Assembly: GCA_030425785.1 (NCBI GenBank)
Contig: JAUHYJ010000159.1
Span: 1 to 7,679 of the forward strand
Direction: 5' to 3'
Origin: Acidimicrobiia bacterium
GTDB taxonomy: Bacteria; Actinomycetota; Acidimicrobiia; Acidimicrobiales; Ilumatobacteraceae
DNA: 7,679 nt
The notes under the pieces are model-generated. The model saw nothing but the letters and a program-made list of their open reading frames with translations. It ran no database searches and was not told the origin of the DNA. The number at the start of each line of letters is the position of its first letter. The stretch's first letter is position 1. Both the position numbers and the translations under genes were made by a program. Below are positions 4,837-7,679 of the stretch, in pieces.

Positions 4837-7679
4837 CTACTGCACCGACCAGGTGTTGATGGCGTACTTCTCGCCGTTCTCGTCGACCTGGACGACGGCG
4901 ATCGAGCGCGCGTTCCCGGCGGACGAGACGATGCGCACCGTCCGCTGCAGGATCACCTGATCCCAGAAGCCGATCGGCGTCTCGTTCGACGTCACTTGGG
5001 GCACGGTCCAGACGTCGTCGACGTCGAACTGCCCGGCGAGGACCCCGCCCGTGAGCGATACCGGGTCGCCATCCGGATTGACGATGGAGACTTTCGACAT
5101 CGGCACGGACACGTAGCCGGGGACGAACAGCGTGGCGGTACCTGTCCCGCCCGCGAGCACCTCGATGATGGCCTCGGGATCGTAGACCTCGTACGTCGGC
5201 GCCGGGTCGGGCCAGAGGTCAGGGCTGCCGGACCCGTCCGGCGCGGCGGCCACGAGGGTCGACGTCTCGCCGGCCGACTCGCCGATCGCGTTGATCGCCC
5301 GCACGGTGAACAGGTAGCCCTGATCGCCGGGGTCGAGCGGGGTGAGCCCCATGGTGTCACACGTGGTGCGGACCGGCTCCCAGATCGTGATCGGCGCGGT
5401 CAGCGACGGTGGCGTCGCCACGGCGCAGACGTCGCCGAGGTCGGTGTTGCCGCGCACCTCGATGACGAGGTCTCCGGCCGTCATGAGGCCGCCGTCGTCG
5501 GTCACGGTGAACGGGATCGTGTAGCTCCCCGGATCGGCCGTCGTGGTGATCTGGAACTCGGGCGACGTCGGACCGGCCGGCACCGTCCACTCCGAGAGAT
5601 CGACTGCTGGCGTGGCCGATGCGGGGTCGAGGGCCACCGACAGCGCGCCACCTTCCGGATCGGTGACGGCGGCGCGCACGGTGAGCGGAACACCTTGGTC
5701 GGTTCGATACACCGCATCGGGTGTCGCCACGACCGGCGGGGTGTTCGGCAGGGCTGCCGCCTCGACGGTCACGTCGAACGAACCCGACACCGTCGACGTT
5801 CCGTCGGACACGTCGTACGTGATCGTTGTCGTCGTGCCGACCGGAGCCGTCGTGAGGATCTGCCCCTCCGGTGCGGTGGGGGTCACCGGCAGTGTCCACT
5901 CCGCTGGGTTGCCGGAGGTGATCGCGACGTTCGTGATCTCGAGCGTGTCGCCGTTCGCGTCGTGGGCGGGGAGCCGGATGTCGGTGGGGGCGCCCTGCAC
6001 GATGGTGAACGTGGCCGGCGGAGCAATGGGCGCCTCCTGCGCCAACGGCGCAGGGACGATCTGCGCGCTGACGGCGTAGCCGGTGATCGGGGCGCCGCCG
6101 TCGTCGGCGGGCGCGTCCCACGTGACTCGGGCATCGCCCGCGACGTCGCTCGGGCCGACCGCGACGTTGCTCGGCGCCGCGGGTGCGGTCGACTCGTCGC
6201 TGGTTGCGGTCGGTGTCACGGCGAGCGCAGAGCTGTCGACGGTGGCGAGGCCGATGTCGAACGGGTTGATCCCGGCAACGGCGATGTCGTAGTCCTGACC
6301 GATGGTCAGTCCGGTGAGGAGGCACGAGACGCGGTCGCCCGCGAACACCAGGTCGGCCTGCTCGCACCCGTCGCCGACCGGTGTGCTGGTGCCGCTCTCG
6401 ACGACCGCGACCTCGTACCCCGAGAGCGGAGCTCCGCCGGCGCTGTTGCCGGTGAGGTGATCCCACTCCACGAGCAGTGCGCCCGTCGGCGTGCCGCCGT
6501 CGTCGTAGCGGCGGGCCTGCACGTTGAACGCGAAACCGGATGGGATCTCGGGCGCTCGCACCGCGTCGGTGAGCTGGAGCGACGTCGGCACGTATGCCGT
6601 GGCGTCGACCGGTTCGATCGTCGGGGCCACGTCGTCGGAGTTGTCGCCGTCCTCGTTGGGGTCGATCGCGCCGGCGTTGGTGATCGCCTGCGATCGCGGA
6701 ACGAAGCTCGGGTGGTAGTCGACGGCGTCTCCGCCGTGATCGGTGCCCGGTGTGCGCGCGTCACCGTTGACCGACAGGATGTTCACACGCCGGCCGCGGT
6801 CGTAGCCCTCGTACGCGGTCGCGGTCGGGCCGCTGCCGCCGGCGTACCGCTGGTTGAACCGCAGGCTCGGCGAACCGACCGTGTCGTCGACCACGATGCG
6901 TGCGTCCGACCCCAGCACCCACGTGGCGCCGCCGCCGTCGATCGCGAAGGTGGCCGGCCCGTCGATGACGTTGGCGGCGACCTGGAGGTCGTCGGCGCAG
7001 TTCGTCGCGAAGTCCTCGAGCCCGTAGCCGACGACGACGTCGATGTCGCCCGACACGGTGATCGGCTGCTCGAAGTAGTAGACGCCACTCGCGAAGTAGA
7101 TCTTGTCCGTGTCGATGTCCGGGTTGGCCGGGCTGAGATCGAGCGGATCGGCGTACCGGCCGGGGAAGTACACCTGGCAGTCGTAAGCCGCTGGCATGTC
7201 GAACGGCTCTGCGCTCCGAGGGCTCCCTGGGACGCGCGGCAGGTGCGGCATCCAGACCGTCGAGTCGACCGGCAGCCCTTCCTGCGTGGCCGGCGGTACC
7301 GAACCGACCCACCAATCGGTGGTGGTCGCTGCGCCCGCATCGAGCGAGCCGGCGACCCCGGTGATGAACGACGGGGGGATCGTCTGGCCGAGTTGCAGGG
7401 CGACCGAGCCGATGGGGATCTCGCCACCGAGGGCCTCGATCGAGCCGACGTCGTCGACGAGCCAGCACTGGTTGTCGACCGCGAAGCCGTTGACCGTCGG
7501 CTCGGGATCGAGGTCGCGGTTCGGGCCGACGCAGGTCTCGAACACGTGGAGCGGATCGGAGAGCGCGGCCCGGAGGCCGCCCTTGGCGGCCTCGAGCTGC
7601 TTTGTGCGTTGGCTGACCACCGAGTTGGCCTTGAGGACCGACGTGGCGTAGGTCATCAGTGGCACCACGACGAACCCGG
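4837..7679 (-). CDS. Large exported FN3/Ig-like repeat protein (5' partial)
   Basis: The reading frame runs from the window edge to TAG at 4839-4837 and has no credible start inside; the GTG at 7668 lies within a hydrophobic stretch. Numbering from that codon as residue 1 (943 residues), 1-12 look like the end of a membrane helix, followed by an amphipathic Lys/Gln/Glu helix to about 35. Helix plus amphipathic stalk recalls pilin-like (PilX-type) or signal-anchor proteins, but the start is not visible. Residues 45-300 are beta-rich and unrecognised, with Y-Y-F-E and V-V-V-G-Y-G strands that hint at a parallel beta-helix. Residues 336-346 are an Asp-rich, calcium-loop-like segment. FN3 domain 1 spans about 372-487. 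FN3 domain 2 appears split (496-545 and 745-808) around two tandem Ig/cadherin-like repeats (551-637, 651-740). The C-terminal domain (811-943) ends in N-T-W-S-V-Q. Eight Cys suggest disulfides outside the cytoplasm. It is probably a cell-surface or pilus-associated binding protein; no enzymatic motif is evident. Confidence 0.85.
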   Translation of the reverse strand, partial: GFVVVPLMTYATSVLKANSVVSQRTKQLEAAKGGLRAALSDPLHVFETCVGPNRDLDPEPTVNGFAVDNQCWLVDDVGSIEALGGEIPIGSVALQLGQTIPPSFITGVAGSLDAGAATTTDWWVGSVPPATQEGLPVDSTVWMPHLPRVPGSPRSAEPFDMPAAYDCQVYFPGRYADPLDLSPANPDIDTDKIYFASGVYYFEQPITVSGDIDVVVGYGLEDFATNCADDLQVAANVIDGPATFAIDGGGATWVLGSDARIVVDDTVGSPSLRFNQRYAGGSGPTATAYEGYDRGRRVNILSVNGDARTPGTDHGGDAVDYHPSFVPRSQAITNAGAIDPNEDGDNSDDVAPTIEPVDATAYVPTSLQLTDAVRAPEIPSGFAFNVQARRYDDGGTPTGALLVEWDHLTGNSAGGAPLSGYEVAVVESGTSTPVGDGCEQADLVFAGDRVSCLLTGLTIGQDYDIAVAGINPFDIGLATVDSSALAVTPTATSDESTAPAAPSNVAVGPSDVAGDARVTWDAPADDGGAPITGYAVSAQIVPAPLAQEAPIAPPATFTIVQGAPTDIRLPAHDANGDTLEITNVAITSGNPAEWTLPVTPTAPEGQILTTAPVGTTTTITYDVSDGTSTVSGSFDVTVEAAALPNTPPVVATPDAVYRTDQGVPLTVRAAVTDPEGGALSVALDPASATPAVDLSEWTVPAGPTSPEFQITTTADPGSYTIPFTVTDDGGLMTAGDLVIEVRGNTDLGDVCAVATPPSLTAPITIWEPVRTTCDTMGLTPLDPGDQGYLFTVRAINAIGESAGETSTLVAAAPDGSGSPDLWPDPAPTYEVYDPEAIIEVLAGGTGTATLFVPGYVSVPMSKVSIVNPDGDPVSLTGGVLAGQFDVDDVWTVPQVTSNETPIGFWDQVILQRTVRIVSSAGNARSIAVVQVDENGEKYAINTWSVQ
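5449..6018 (-). repeat. Two tandem Ig/cadherin-like domain repeats within the surface protein
   Basis: Two units of about 87-90 residues (A at 6018-5758, B at 5718-5449) align along their length. Shared positions include Q-G-x-P near the start, D-x-x-G-x-x-L, E/S-x-W-T-x-P, P-T-x-P-E-x-Q-I, T-T-A and a final V-x-D with a V-x-V strand. The pattern resembles bacterial Ig-like or cadherin-like repeats (Big_9/Cadherin families). The DNA of the two units has diverged, so the duplication is old. Family assignment is tentative; the internal repeat itself is clear. Confidence 0.7.

Noticed and set aside
4977..5031. Third W-T-V-P motif (residues 887-890) as a possible third Ig-like repeat unit
   Set aside because: Only the four-residue core matches; the flanking Q-G-x-P and P-T-x-P-E-x-Q-I positions are absent, so it is not a clear repeat.
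5357..6466. 369-residue minus-strand frame inside the surface-protein gene
   Set aside because: Arg/His/Gly-rich shadow of the FN3/Ig-like coding sequence in another frame of the same strand.

Overview
The window is very GC-rich with strong G/C third-position bias. It holds five protein-coding genes packed almost end to end. Codon usage, TAnnnT-type -10 motifs sitting 6-7 nt before start codons, and the protein types (NarL-family two-component pair with a PF13796-like sensor region, large FN3/Ig-like surface protein) suggest a high-GC actinobacterium, perhaps an Acidimicrobiia relative such as Ilumatobacter. That placement is an inference from style, not from a marker gene. No rRNA, tRNA, CRISPR, IS element or phage gene was seen, and no stretch over 70 bases lies outside a gene.

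Plus strand, 1-3922: the C-terminal three quarters of an FtsX/MacB-type ABC transporter permease (5' end outside the window) is followed by a membrane-bound HisKA_3 sensor histidine kinase and a NarL/LuxR-type response regulator. Kinase and regulator overlap by 8 bp and are almost certainly a cognate, translationally coupled pair. The kinase follows the permease by 50 bp, or overlaps it by 4 bp if an alternative GTG start is used. Permease plus two-component pair resembles envelope-stress or export modules, where the pair controls or senses the transporter; that link is inferred from position only. The ABC ATPase partner is not visible and would be expected upstream.

Plus strand, 3988-4827: a complete non-heme Fe(II)/2-oxoglutarate-type oxygenase of the isopenicillin N synthase-like superfamily, with its own candidate leaderless promoter. 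Its substrate is unknown and it may be functionally unrelated to the pair upstream.

Minus strand, 7679-4837: one very long gene, converging on the oxygenase with only 9 bp between stop codons. It encodes most of a large exported, probably membrane-anchored protein whose N-terminus is outside the window. From N to C it shows the end of a hydrophobic helix, an unrecognised beta-rich region, a first FN3 domain, a second FN3 domain apparently split by two tandem Ig/cadherin-like repeats, and a C-terminal domain. The split FN3 is the most unusual structural feature here. Nothing else points clearly to a new multi-gene system; the rest is ordinary actinobacterial chromosome with a few points worth checking.
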